The notes: generated by a model not told the origin, from the sequence alone. A stretch of 64,000 nt of DNA from Streptomyces sp. NBC_00078 (GCF_026343335.1 NZ_JAPELX010000001.1:4154001-4218000); one strand, 5' to 3'. Positions 9,601 to 16,212 are shown, counted from the stretch's first letter. Made by a program: numbers and translations.

Positions 9601-9923
9601 CCGTCGGCCGCCAGCACCTGCCGGTACGCTTCGTTGCTGCTGTCCTGCAACGGCACCAGGTACAGGCCCGGCGCCTCGGCGGTGACGGTGTAACAGGCAC
9701 TCGCGCCGGGAGCGACCGTCGCCCTGCCCACGGCGTCGCCCGGATCGCCGAACGGAGCGACGGCGAGCGTCGCGCACTCCCCCTCGGCGGCAACGGACGC
9801 GTCAGCGGCAGCGGCGGAACCGGCCCCGCTCAGGCCCAGCAGCGAAGAAAGCAGCGAAACGGCAGCGAAGAAAGCGGCCGCGCGCCGCCGTCTCGCACGC
9901 GGACAGGAATCGGCGTCCGACAT
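6672..9923 (-). CDS. Large secreted multi-repeat protein with Ig-like C-terminal domains
   Basis: The 1083-residue exported protein has a twin-arginine-like, Arg-rich signal region (PRARRRRAAAFF followed by a Leu/Ser/Ala hydrophobic core and AAAADA). About 700 residues of degenerate cysteine-containing repeats of roughly 100-130 residues follow, each with a YTV-like beta segment and paired Cys (for example CYTVTAEAPGLYLVPL and CYTFTVGRAGPYTVHHV). Next is an IPT/TIG-like unit (about 840-930). Two tandem Ig-like modules end the protein; they share a TYQWKADGKAISGAT / AYQWYANGKAISGAT core. No catalytic motif is seen, so an extracellular binding or scaffold role is the most that can be inferred. 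ATG 9923 has GGGGGGAT just upstream. Confidence 0.85.
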   Translation of the reverse strand: MSDADSCPRARRRRAAAFFAAVSLLSSLLGLSGAGSAAAADASVAAEGECATLAVAPFGDPGDAVGRATVAPGASACYTVTAEAPGLYLVPLQDSSNEAYRQVLAADGSQVDCNGDEYATNGMCTLPSAGTYTVKVVNDGWADAETAVTVVPLGGTKGCADPAGTNWDQPDGSRTAVGPVQVDCLPFDAKRGERIRLTYGSKVYGNSLAWITDATGARVCPHFPEDGEDSCVLPGDGPFRVISRVSYTEKGFPAEYGVKVRRLNDPQGCTAAPVRPYGVPAQQDLTMNPCYTFTVGRAGPYTVHHVSEQRSAGPVQVYDANGLTVCRSGDDPCRMAKAGTYTAVLDGSYPFQDFREGLVVFDRASDSGCAAVGTGLYKGELSAVGQYDCLSLSAPQGARIAALTPLVSSGVDADVEVLDRDGTAQCDATALSNGDCALTGPAPYRALVHTEDNGDDATGAYSVAFHRTDAANDCPVLPAGSFTADGAEATLATGDGVFSHCLSIPADAHTGAEVFQLLATSGGVPAKFSVLDSTGRKVCDRNATTDGWTVCALTPGKAHTVLVTGQDKAATYTLARRDVTATADSAGCMRTTAVKVGGPSVKGGYGAPGTLNCHQVTTDAATDVVHLDVRDALGTANIAVMGGDGKPECSFRNRSCAATGSTTHQVLVQTPATLKAAPEYHLDALRVATADGPAPECTRVPSVAYGYGPITGTLDESHTAVCAVLPTAGFDRFDTAITDTTGAATTAVPVLYNSAWNNGCTLYIPTGYQCAAGGSSSGAAQSVFLLGLPEKASRTSYSAKLSCTSPLCGTDKVSVTGASPDTGVSGSKVRLTVTGTALGPDDTVRLSLSGRTLTATTDSVSTDNRTLTATVDLTGAAAGTWNVSVIAHNAEYQRGTFTVTQAQLTNTAAPKATGTAKVGAKVSAAAGSWSAAPSSYTYQWKADGKAISGATASTYTIPAAQLGKKLGVTVTAVKSGWLSGTATSAGVTVAKGDAPRATKVPVISGTVKVGRTLKSTAGTWSPTATSYAYQWYANGKAISGATKSSLVLKPAQKGKRITVKVVAHRTGHQDGSAVSKASSAVAG

Positions 9924-9937
9924 GGGATCCCCCCGGG

Positions 9938-10195
9938 TCATAGGTCGTTGAGGCGATAGTGGCACACAGGTCCGACACAGCACTCATGAGATTCCGGAGG
10001 CTGTGGACAACCCGCCGCTGCCGCCTCCGGCACCGCCCTCAGTGCCGCCCGGCCACCCGGTCGCGCCATCCGCGCCAGCCGCGACGACTCCGCGCCGTGG
10101 CTGCTCCGCTCCCGCCGGTCGGCCGCCCGGTAGGTGAGGTACAGCCCCTGCACCCCGAGCCATCGGAAGGGCTCCGGCTCCCGCTTGCGCACCAT
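9938..10195 (-). CDS. Possible small hypothetical protein (85 residues)
   Basis: An Arg-rich open frame (VRKREPEPFRWLGVQGLYLTY at its start) occupies most of the 310-bp space between the rhomboid-like gene and the large secreted gene. It ends 14 bp before the latter's ATG. It has no recognised domain, and its C-terminal half is low-complexity Ala/Arg. The third-position GC bias is only moderate. It may be a real small gene or chance, and no strong ribosome-binding site decides. Apart from it I see nothing in 9924-10232. Confidence 0.3.
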   Translation of the reverse strand: MVRKREPEPFRWLGVQGLYLTYRAADRRERSSHGAESSRLARMARPGGRAALRAVPEAAAAGCPQPPESHECCVGPVCHYRLNDL

Positions 10196-10232
10196 CACGA
10201 CACTGCTCGCCGAGCTGCTCACGGCCGGAGAG

Positions 10233-10889
10233 CTAACCCCTCAGGGCGGCGACCGTCTCCTTCGGATTCCATGCTTTCCCACGCCCTCTGACCAGCGGAT
10301 AGCACGCGAGCCCGATCAGCACGGAGAGGAGGTGCCCGAAGTCGGTAAAGGTCGGCGAGGACACGAAGGGAACCCCGTACACGGCCAGCACGCCCGCCAG
10401 ATACAGATACCGCCAGGGTGCCGAGATCCGGTACGTCAGCACCGCCACCACGCCGGCGAGCGCGTAACTCACCCCGATGTCGAGGGAGTTGACCGCCGAA
10501 TGCGGCACCAACCCGTCCCGGACCGCCTTCAGCAGCGCCCCCTCGCTGATCAGCGTCGCCAGCACATGCGCAGCCACACACACCATCAGCCAGCGCAGCG
10601 TCCCCAGCCAGCGCTCGGCCTGCGCATGGAACACCGTGTAGAGGAAGACGTACGGGAACCAGTCGCCGCCGTCGATCCACATCGCACTCTGCACCAGCAC
10701 CCGCTTCGGGTCGTTCGACAGCTCGTGGATGTTGGTGGACCGCTGCCGCAGGAACTCCTGCTCGAACTCCGGTGACATGTGGTGCAGCGCGACGGTGGTC
10801 ACGAACAGGATGGCCAGCCAGACATACGTGCCGGGGGCGCTGCGGACGTAGGCCCACACCTTCTCTCCGAGCCCCCGGTCAATTCGCAT
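10233..10889 (-). CDS. Rhomboid-like integral membrane protein
   Basis: The 218-residue protein has about six hydrophobic segments and resembles the rhomboid-like (Rhomboid_2) family of actinobacteria. The region SAVNSLDIGVSYALAG aligns with the rhomboid serine segment but lacks the GxSG motif (GVSY is present). A His-containing helix, FGHLLSVLIGLACY, corresponds to the second catalytic position. It is therefore uncertain whether it is a protease. The N terminus is basic and cytosolic (MRIDRGLGEK). The gene diverges from the kinase gene; the ATG-to-GTG distance is about 35 bp. Confidence 0.75.
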   Translation of the reverse strand: MRIDRGLGEKVWAYVRSAPGTYVWLAILFVTTVALHHMSPEFEQEFLRQRSTNIHELSNDPKRVLVQSAMWIDGGDWFPYVFLYTVFHAQAERWLGTLRWLMVCVAAHVLATLISEGALLKAVRDGLVPHSAVNSLDIGVSYALAGVVAVLTYRISAPWRYLYLAGVLAVYGVPFVSSPTFTDFGHLLSVLIGLACYPLVRGRGKAWNPKETVAALRG

Positions 10890-10910
10890 GAAGCGATTCA
10901 CGCACGCCAG

Positions 10911-10916
10911 TATCGT
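10911..10916 (+). promoter_or_regulatory. -10 element of a probable leaderless promoter
   Basis: TATCGT lies 7 bases before GTG 10924, and that GTG has no Shine-Dalgarno sequence. Confidence 0.4.
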
Positions 10917-10923
10917 CGGTCGG

Positions 10924-11811
10924 GTGATCGACATCCCGAGCGAACTGGCGGCGGCACAGGAGGAGTACAACGGCGAGGCGGGTCGGGCCTTCATCGCCGG
11001 CCTGCCCGACCTGGCCCGGGAGTTCCTCGACCGCTGGGAGCTACGACTGGACGGGCGCCCCATGCACGGAGTCACCGCCCTCGTCCTGCCCGTCGTCCGC
11101 GCGGACGGGATCCCGGCCGTGCTCAAGCTGCAACTGCTGGACGAGGAGAGCGAGGGCGAGCCCGTCGCCCTGCGCCTGTGGGACGGCGACGGCGCGGTCC
11201 GCCTCCTCGACCACGACGAGACGACCCACACCATGCTCCTGGAACGCCTCGACCACACCCGCATGCTCTCCGCGCTCCCCGGCTCCCGCGAGGCCGTGCT
11301 GGTCATCGCGCACCTGCTCGCCCACCTCACCGCCACGCCCGCCCCGAAGGGCATGCGCCGCCTCGGTGACATCGCCCAGGCCATGCTGGAACGCACCCCG
11401 TGGGCGCTGGAGCGCATCCCGGACCCCGAGACCCGCCGCCTGGTCGCGGACGGCGCGGCCGCCGTACGGGAGGTCGTGGACGAACCCGGCGACCGCCTCC
11501 TGCACTGGGACCTGCACGACGAGAACGTCCTCGCGTCCGACCGCGCCCCCTGGCTCGCCATCGACCCCAAACCCCTGGCCGGCGACCCGGGCTTCGAGCT
11601 CTGGCCGGCGCTCGACAACAACTTCGACGCCGACGAGATCCGCTGGCGCTTCGACGCCATGACCGACGTGCTCGGCCTGGAACGCGCCCGCGCGCGTGCC
11701 TGGACCCTGGGCCGCCTCCTGCAGAACGCCCTCTGGGACGTGAAGGACGGCCGCCCGCCGGAGCCCCGCCAACTGGAAATCGCACGCCACCTGCGCGATT
11801 ACGCGAGTTAG
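10924..11811 (+). CDS. Aminoglycoside/hydroxyurea phosphotransferase family kinase
   Basis: The 295-residue protein kinase-like fold enzyme belongs to the APH(6)/hydroxyurea phosphotransferase type. The catalytic loop is LLHWDLHDENVLAS (about residues 194-207; HxDxxxxN with catalytic Asp), followed by the Mg-binding LAIDPKPLAGDPGFEL. These features distinguish the streptomycin-6-kinase-like subgroup. The natural substrate is unknown and resistance cannot be assumed. I chose GTG 10924, preceded by TATCGT; an in-frame ATG at 10888 would overlap the start of the divergent rhomboid-like gene. The GNAT gene follows 10 bp later. Confidence 0.85.
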   Translation: MIDIPSELAAAQEEYNGEAGRAFIAGLPDLAREFLDRWELRLDGRPMHGVTALVLPVVRADGIPAVLKLQLLDEESEGEPVALRLWDGDGAVRLLDHDETTHTMLLERLDHTRMLSALPGSREAVLVIAHLLAHLTATPAPKGMRRLGDIAQAMLERTPWALERIPDPETRRLVADGAAAVREVVDEPGDRLLHWDLHDENVLASDRAPWLAIDPKPLAGDPGFELWPALDNNFDADEIRWRFDAMTDVLGLERARARAWTLGRLLQNALWDVKDGRPPEPRQLEIARHLRDYAS

Positions 11812-11821
11812 CCTCGCCCCT

Positions 11822-12304
11822 ATGATCCGCACCGCGACCCCGGCCGACATCCGCGTCATCCACGCCCTGATCCGCGAACTGGCGGACTACGAGAAGGTCC
11901 CGCACGAGGCGAAGGCCACCGAGGCCCAGCTCCACGAGGCCCTCTTCGGTGAGCACCCCGCCGCCTACGCCCACATCGCAGCCGACGACACCACCGGCGA
12001 CCCGGTCGGCTTCGCGCTCTGGTTCCTGAACTTCTCCACCTGGCGCGGCGTCCACGGCATCTACCTCGAAGACCTCTACGTCCGCCCCAATGCCCGAGGC
12101 GCCGGCCACGGCAAGGCCCTCCTCACTGAACTGGCCCGCATCTGCGTGGAGCGTGGCTACGAACGCCTCGAATGGGCTGTCCTGAACTGGAACACCCCGA
12201 CCATCGCCTTCTACGACTCCCTCGGCGCCCGCCCGCAGAACGAGTGGACGGTGTACCGGCTGACGGACGGCCCGCTCACCGAGCTTGCCGGACAGGGCAG
12301 CTGA
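11822..12304 (+). CDS. GNAT N-acetyltransferase, diamine-acetyltransferase-like
   Basis: The 160-residue GNAT-fold enzyme transfers acetyl from acetyl-CoA to an amine. The acetyl-CoA-binding motif A is visible in YLEDLYVRPNARGAGHGKALL (about residues 81-101). WAVLNWNTPTIAFYDSLGA is motif B, with the Asn and Tyr typical of spermidine/diamine acetyltransferases. Length matches that family. ATG 11822 is close behind the kinase stop; TAGCCT 7 bases upstream may give a leaderless transcript. The pair could be co-transcribed. Confidence 0.85.
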   Translation: MIRTATPADIRVIHALIRELADYEKVPHEAKATEAQLHEALFGEHPAAYAHIAADDTTGDPVGFALWFLNFSTWRGVHGIYLEDLYVRPNARGAGHGKALLTELARICVERGYERLEWAVLNWNTPTIAFYDSLGARPQNEWTVYRLTDGPLTELAGQGS

Positions 12305-12358
12305 CTTCCCGGCAGTCATCGGCCCCGACACCCGCGCCCGCGCCCGCGCGGCCATACG

Positions 12359-12393
12359 AAAGCCCAGGCCGGATTGCTCCTGGCCTGGGCTTT
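12359..12393. terminator. Bidirectional terminator
   Basis: AAAGCCCAGGCC (12359-12370) pairs perfectly with GGCCTGGGCTTT (12382-12393). It is A-rich on one side and T-rich on the other. It ends the GNAT gene and the first secreted small-protein gene, which converge here. Confidence 0.9.
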
Positions 12394-12452
12394 GAGCCAC
12401 CCCTGCGGGCGGGCGGCGAAGGGTCTCGCGGAGAAGGGTGTGATGCGGCCGC

Positions 12453-12737
12453 TCAGAGGGCCTTGCTGTTGCAGCCCATGTCCGAACCGAGGTGGTGGTC
12501 CTGGGCGCCCGGGTTGCCTTCACCGTTCAGCGCGTTGCCCAGCGCGCCGTTGAGGGCGCCCACGCTGCCGAGAACGTCGATGTTCATGTCGTGCGAACGG
12601 CACTCGATGCCCTGCGAGATCTCGAAGCCGTCGTGAGCCCCCGGTTCGCCGTGCGCGAAGGCGGGCCCGGCGCCGAAGGATCCGATGCTGCCGAGGACGG
12701 CGGCGCCCACGATGGCGGCCTTCTGAAGCTTGCGCAT
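12453..12737 (-). CDS. Small secreted protein, C-x42-C family (copy 1)
   Basis: The 94-residue protein has an MRKLQKAAIVGAAVLGSIGS signal peptide probably cleaved after AFA. The mature part contains one conserved domain starting CRSHD and ending MGCN, with exactly 42 residues between its only two cysteines. Between them lies a Gly/Asn/Leu-rich segment, VLGSVGALNGALGNALNGEG. Two paralogues are at 14693 and 15229. The composition recalls chaplins, but the chaplin signature is absent and I do not know the family. ATG 12737 follows GGAGAAG. The leader carries the GATCTG dyad shared with its paralogues. Confidence 0.9.
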   Translation of the reverse strand: MRKLQKAAIVGAAVLGSIGSFGAGPAFAHGEPGAHDGFEISQGIECRSHDMNIDVLGSVGALNGALGNALNGEGNPGAQDHHLGSDMGCNSKAL

Positions 12738-12763
12738 TTCTTCTCCATTGGTCGAGCGAAAGT

Positions 12764-12778
12764 GATCTGCAGCAGATC
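12764..12778 (-). promoter_or_regulatory. GATCTG-N3-CAGATC dyad
   Basis: GATCTGCAGCAGATC is a perfect dyad apart from its central base. It lies 26 bp upstream of the start codon of the C-x42-C copy 1 gene, the same place as in the two paralogues. Confidence 0.75.
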
Positions 12779-12811
12779 GAGTTGGGACGGAGGACAACCG
12801 ACGACGGGCCG

Positions 12812-13582
12812 TCAGCCGAGTCGCGGCAGACCCAACTGACCGACGGGCGGCGCCGCGACCTGTCCAAGGCCGAGCCCGGGCACCTGCGGCGCGCTGGCCG
12901 GCGAGATCAGCGGGTTGATGAGCGGGTTCACCTCGGGGTTCACCTGCGGGTTGACCTGGGGGGCGACACGCGGCGGCGGCTCCGGGTTGAAGACCTGCGG
13001 CACGGCGACCTGGGGGGCGACCTGCGGAGTGACCTGCGGCGCCGTCTGCGGGGCGACCTGCGGCACGACCTGCGCCGGCTGCTGCTGCGGAGCAGCCTGC
13101 TGAGGAGCGGCCTGCTGAGGGGCGGCCTGCTGAGGGGCGGCCTGCTGAGGGGCGTACGACGGTGCACCGGCCTGCGCGGCGCCTCCGGACGAGGCGAAGG
13201 CGGAGGCCTGTCCGATCTGCGGCGCGGGCGCCGGAGCGGCCTGCATCATCGGCTGGGCGTACGGCTGCGGACCGGTCTGCGCGGTGCCCGCCGCAGTGGT
13301 CGCGGCCGTGGCCTGCTGCTGGGGCGCCGGGTAGTACTGAGGAGCAGGGGCCGGCTGGTAGTACTGCGGAGGCGGCGCCTGGTACTGGGGCGCCGGGGCA
13401 GGCTGGTAGTACTGGGGAGCAGGCGCCGGAGCTGCGGCCTGAGGTGCCGGGTAGTAGGGAGCGGGCACCGGAGCAGCACCGGGATACCCGCCGTAAGAGT
13501 CGGCGTGGCTGACGCCGGCACCGATGGCGGACAGACCGCCGGCCGCCGCTACGACGAGCGCGGCCTTGTGAAGCTTTCGCAT
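12812..13582 (-). CDS. Secreted Pro/Gln/Ala-rich low-complexity protein
   Basis: The 256-residue precursor has signal MRKLHKAALVVAAAGGLSAI...SHA, followed by an almost wholly repetitive chain. It has PAPQYYQ-type Tyr repeats (residues about 40-90), a run of four QAAPQ repeats near residue 150, then PQV-x-PQV repeats and PLINPLISP near the end. There are no cysteines in the mature part. It looks like an extended, possibly cross-linkable or adhesive surface polymer, but function is unknown. ATG 13582 follows the leader GGGCCGAGGGTTCC, shared with the genes at 14008 and 17788. Confidence 0.85.
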   Translation of the reverse strand: MRKLHKAALVVAAAGGLSAIGAGVSHADSYGGYPGAAPVPAPYYPAPQAAAPAPAPQYYQPAPAPQYQAPPPQYYQPAPAPQYYPAPQQQATAATTAAGTAQTGPQPYAQPMMQAAPAPAPQIGQASAFASSGGAAQAGAPSYAPQQAAPQQAAPQQAAPQQAAPQQQPAQVVPQVAPQTAPQVTPQVAPQVAVPQVFNPEPPPRVAPQVNPQVNPEVNPLINPLISPASAPQVPGLGLGQVAAPPVGQLGLPRLG

Positions 13583-14007
13583 GGAACCCTCGGCCCTTCA
13601 ATACCTGTACAGGGAAATCCGTTGTATTCAGTGCAGTCATGCGTGCGCTCAGTCTGATGTTCGTACTGCGCACCAACAGGGGTAATGCTGGGCTGTCTTG
13701 TGGACTTCACGCCGGAGGCGACAGCGGATCCCGTCGTCCTCTCACCGATTCACGTCCGCTGTTCTCTCCCAGCTGGCAACGACATTTCACCGGTCCCGGT
13801 CACGGCATACAAAAGCCCGTCACCCGTTTGGCATCGATCGGATTAACAGCCCGCCTGCCGGCGATTCACCCCGCTGGCAAATGGGTGACCACGCCCCGAC
13901 TCCCGTGACTGGCCCCGCACTTATGTCGTTCCCCACTGGGCCAGAGCAATGATGCATCGCCGCATTTCAGTACGTTCCATGCACGTCAATGAAGGGCCGA
14001 GGGTTTC
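13583..14007. other. Divergent intergenic control region
   Basis: No gene is seen in these 425 bp between divergent secreted-protein genes. GTCACCCGTTTGGC (13819-13832) and, inverted, GGCAAATGGGTGAC (13876-13889) form a facing pair of near-identical 14-mers. A third copy lies at 16835-16848 upstream of another cluster gene. GC content is lower here than in flanking coding DNA, consistent with promoters. Confidence 0.6.
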
Positions 14008-14475
14008 ATGCGCAAGTTCCAGCACGTCGCGCTCGTAGCAGCAGCGGCCGGCGGTCTGTCGGCCATCGGCGTCGTCCCAAGCTTCGCCGACGCCCCCGCC
14101 GCGTACAACGCCGCTCCGCCGCCCGTTCCACAGCAGGGGGTCCAGGCCGCGTCCTGGACCGGCTCGCAGGCCACCGCCCACACCTACGGCTCGCCCGCCC
14201 CGCAGCAGGCGCTGCCGCAACGCGGCGCCGATGTCAGCCCGCAGGTCAACCCGCAGGTGAGCCCGAAGCTCAGCCCGCAGCTGACCCCGCAGCCCGCCGC
14301 GGCGCAGTCCGGCGCGGTGGAGCAGAACAACCTCTTCCGCCCATACCAGGAGTGCAGCCCGCAGAACCTGCTGAACGCGAATCTCCCGGTCGCCGTGCTC
14401 GCCGCCGCCGAGACCAAGGGCGTCAACTGCGGGCAGTCCAACAGCCAGGCGAACGCCCTCGCCAAGGCCCACTAG
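14008..14475 (+). CDS. Small secreted protein, C-x24-C family (copy 1)
   Basis: The 155-residue precursor has signal MRKFQHVALVAAAAGGLSAI...SFA, a Pro/Gln-rich linker with QVNPQVSPKLSPQLTPQ, and a compact C-terminal domain. That domain runs RPYQECSPQ...LPVAVL...CGQSN, with 24 residues between the two cysteines. The 85-residue product at 17531 has the same domain with identical cysteine spacing and no linker. The LPVxVL-then-C-x-x-N ordering loosely recalls rodlins, but this is only an impression. The start is preceded by GAAGGGCCGAGGGTTTC. Confidence 0.85.
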   Translation: MRKFQHVALVAAAAGGLSAIGVVPSFADAPAAYNAAPPPVPQQGVQAASWTGSQATAHTYGSPAPQQALPQRGADVSPQVNPQVSPKLSPQLTPQPAAAQSGAVEQNNLFRPYQECSPQNLLNANLPVAVLAAAETKGVNCGQSNSQANALAKAH

Positions 14476-14508
14476 AACCGCGGGACCAGCGGATACGCGC
14501 ACCCGGCA

Positions 14509-14540
14509 CGGGCCCTTCGAGGGAGTTCCCGAAGGGCCCG
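14509..14540 (+). terminator. Stem-loop terminator
   Basis: CGGGCCCTTCG pairs with CGAAGGGCCCG over 11 bp with a 10-base loop, just behind the C-x24-C copy 1 gene. Confidence 0.85.
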
Positions 14541-14649
14541 CCAGAAGCGATACGGCTTTAGGGTGCTTTCACGACAAGATCACACGACACGGCGCGTCGC
14601 TGGTCGATTTGCCCATATTTCCTATTAATCTCCGTGACTGTACGAAGTC

Positions 14650-14664
14650 GATCTGACACAGATC
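14650..14664 (+). promoter_or_regulatory. GATCTG-N3-CAGATC dyad
   Basis: GATCTGACACAGATC lies 28 bp before ATG 14693. The sequence from about 14610 to the first codons is nearly identical to that upstream of the paralogue at 15229. Confidence 0.75.
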
Positions 14665-14692
14665 GCATCCACTTCACTCCACCGGAGATGAC

Positions 14693-14989
14693 ATGCACAA
14701 GCTTCGCAAGGCTGCCGTTCTGGTCGCTGCCATCAGCAGCGTCGCGCTCCTGGGCGCCGGTACCGCTCAGGCCGGCGAGGGTGGCCGCGACGGGGGCAAG
14801 GGCGGCGACCAGCGCACCAACGTCCTGCAGAGCTCCAACTGCAAGTCGCACGACCTGAACCTGGACGTCCTCGGCCAGGTCGGACTGCTCAACGGCCTGC
14901 TGGGCAACGCACTCAACGGCGAGGGCAACCCCGGCGCCCAGGACACCCACATCGGCTCGAGCATGGGCTGCAACAACAGCGCGTTCTAG
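14693..14989 (+). CDS. Small secreted protein, C-x42-C family (copy 2)
   Basis: The 98-residue precursor has signal MHKLRKAAVLVAAISSVALL...AQA. After a Gly-rich spacer comes the domain CKSHDLNLDVLGQVGLLNGL ... GSSMGCNN, again with exactly 42 residues between the only two cysteines. It is closest to the next gene (15229), with which it shares promoter, leader and the first codons. It is clearly a recent tandem duplicate. ATG 14693 follows ACCGGAGATGAC. Probably cell-surface or extracellular; function unknown. Confidence 0.92.
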   Translation: MHKLRKAAVLVAAISSVALLGAGTAQAGEGGRDGGKGGDQRTNVLQSSNCKSHDLNLDVLGQVGLLNGLLGNALNGEGNPGAQDTHIGSSMGCNNSAF

Positions 14990-15027
14990 TCGCGTGACGG
15001 TCGCTTAGCGGCCAAGAGCGGGAACCA

Positions 15028-15073
15028 GGTCCCGGTACCGAGCGCCGAGCTCGGTACCGGGACCCCCTTTTTC
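15028..15073 (+). terminator. Strong intrinsic terminator
   Basis: A perfect 16-bp stem, GGTCCCGGTACCGAGC / GCTCGGTACCGGGACC, has a 5-base loop and is followed by CCCTTTTT. It separates the two tandem C-x42-C genes, so each is its own transcript. Confidence 0.93.
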
Positions 15074-15185
15074 GCGGGCGGGGCATTTCCCGCCTTCGAC
15101 CAAGACAGTGATGGCGTTCCGAATACGGCGCGCCGAACGGTTATTGACGGATATTTCGTATTAGCCTCCGTAACTGCACGAAGTC

Positions 15186-15200
15186 GATCTGTCACAGATC
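15186..15200 (+). promoter_or_regulatory. GATCTG-N3-CAGATC dyad
   Basis: GATCTGTCACAGATC lies 28 bp before ATG 15229, at the same distance as in the gene upstream. Confidence 0.75.
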
Positions 15201-15228
15201 GCATCCACTTCACTCCACCGGAGATGAC

Positions 15229-15546
15229 ATGCACAAGCTTCGCAAGGCTGCCGTCCTGGTCGCTGCCCTCGGCAGCGTCGGACTTCTGAGCGCCGGCGCC
15301 GCCCACGCCGACCAGGGCGGCTGGGGTTCGGGTTCGGGCGAAGGTGGCAGTCGTGGCGGCTCCTCTGCCTTCAGTGTCCTGCAGAGCAGCACCTGCAGGT
15401 CGCACGACGCCAACGTCGACGTCCTCGGTCAGGTCGGCATCCTCAACGGCCTGGGCGGCAACCTGCTGAACGGCGAAGGCAACGCGGGCGCGCAGTCGAC
15501 CTCGCTGGGCTCGAGCATGGGCTGCAACAACAGCGTCGGCAAGTAA
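15229..15546 (+). CDS. Small secreted protein, C-x42-C family (copy 3)
   Basis: The 105-residue precursor has a signal peptide almost identical to copy 2 (MHKLRKAAVLVAALGSVGLL...AHA). A Gly/Ser-rich spacer (GGWGSGSGEGG) precedes the domain CRSHDANVDVLGQVGILNGL ... GSSMGCNN, again C-x42-C. The invariance of the cysteine spacing in three otherwise drifting copies argues for an intramolecular disulfide or a fixed structural repeat. Monocistronic between two terminators. Confidence 0.92.
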   Translation: MHKLRKAAVLVAALGSVGLLSAGAAHADQGGWGSGSGEGGSRGGSSAFSVLQSSTCRSHDANVDVLGQVGILNGLGGNLLNGEGNAGAQSTSLGSSMGCNNSVGK

Positions 15547-15558
15547 GTCACAAACCTT

Positions 15559-15593
15559 CCTCGGTGCCCCGGCCACAGGCCGGGGCACCGAGG
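15559..15593. terminator. Strong intrinsic terminator
   Basis: A perfect 16-bp stem, CCTCGGTGCCCCGGCC / GGCCGGGGCACCGAGG, with a 3-base loop lies 13 bp after the C-x42-C copy 3 stop codon. Confidence 0.92.
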
Positions 15594-15616
15594 CTTTGAT
15601 GTGCCAGGAACGCCAG

Positions 15617-15651
15617 AATGCCGGATCGGGATCCATCCCCGATCCGGCATT
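15617..15651 (-). terminator. Intrinsic terminator
   Basis: A 14-bp perfect stem, AATGCCGGATCGGG / CCCGATCCGGCATT, has a 7-base loop and serves the convergent four-cysteine gene at 15675. Confidence 0.88.
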
Positions 15652-15674
15652 CGCCGTTCGCACCCGGTCGCGCC

Positions 15675-16037
15675 TCAGAACTCGATATGCGGGCGCGTGA
15701 TGTGAGGGCGCTTGAAACCCTTGGGAAGCGGCGCCGTGTTGGAGCATTCCACGACCGGACCGACGTTCGTGGATCCCGTGTCCATACTGTCCTCGGGCAG
15801 CACCACGCGCGGCCGGTAGATGGTCGAGCACTCCTGAGCCTGCTTGGCGACGTACGTGCCGTCCTTGCCCTTGTGGACGGTCTCGGTCTTGTGAACGCAG
15901 GTGGTCTCACCCACGGCCGTGGTCTTGCAATCGCCCGGGGACCCGTCGGCGTGCGCCTGCGCGGCACCGCCGACGTAGATCACGGCGAGACTTCCGATGA
16001 GGCCCGAGACGGTTGCGATCTTCCGCCGACTGACCAT
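15675..16037 (-). CDS. Small secreted four-cysteine protein (copy 1)
   Basis: The 120-residue precursor has signal MVSRRKIATVSGLIGSLAVI...AHA. Cysteines at 37, 47, 70 and 98 give C-x9-C-x22-C-x27-C, and TCVHKTE and GSTNVGPVVEC are conserved landmarks. The paralogue at 16969 has C-x9-C-x21-C-x26-C and GSTRIGPEVTC. Two disulfides are likely. The His- and Lys-rich middle and PHITRPHIEF tail are specific to this copy. Family and function are not recognised. ATG 16037 follows GGAG. Confidence 0.88.
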   Translation of the reverse strand: MVSRRKIATVSGLIGSLAVIYVGGAAQAHADGSPGDCKTTAVGETTCVHKTETVHKGKDGTYVAKQAQECSTIYRPRVVLPEDSMDTGSTNVGPVVECSNTAPLPKGFKRPHITRPHIEF

Positions 16038-16165
16038 GTCTGGTGCTCCTTTGCAGTCGAGGCCCGGGCGCCGATGCCGTCGATCGGCGTGCGCCCGAGC
16101 CCTGGGGTGAAATGCGGAACCGGCGCCTGACGCGCCCTCAAAGGACGTCCGGCGACGGCATTGGC

Positions 16166-16212
16166 GCAGCCCGGACGCGCACCGTGATGGTTTTGCCGCG
16201 CGTCCGGGCTGC
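16166..16212 (-). terminator. Intrinsic terminator
   Basis: GCAGCCCGGACGCGC pairs with GCGCGTCCGGGCTGC (15 bp, 17-base loop), downstream of the Tyr/Gly/Gln-repeat gene. Confidence 0.85.

Noticed and set aside
12453..13676. A 400-residue frame covering the C-x42-C copy 1 gene and the repeat-protein gene
   Set aside because: The signal peptide, ribosome-binding site and dyad at 12737-12778 show that the real gene is only the last 94 codons; the rest is a shadow of the repeat protein.
14610..15200. A sigma-BldN promoter (CGTAAC) before the tandem C-x42-C genes
   Set aside because: CGTAAC is present before 15229 but becomes CGTGAC before 14693, and no CGTTGA-like -10 follows at the right distance.
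14693..15546. C-x42-C proteins as chaplins
   Set aside because: Size, secretion and two cysteines fit, but the chaplin core motif and its cysteine spacing are not present; I keep only an analogy.
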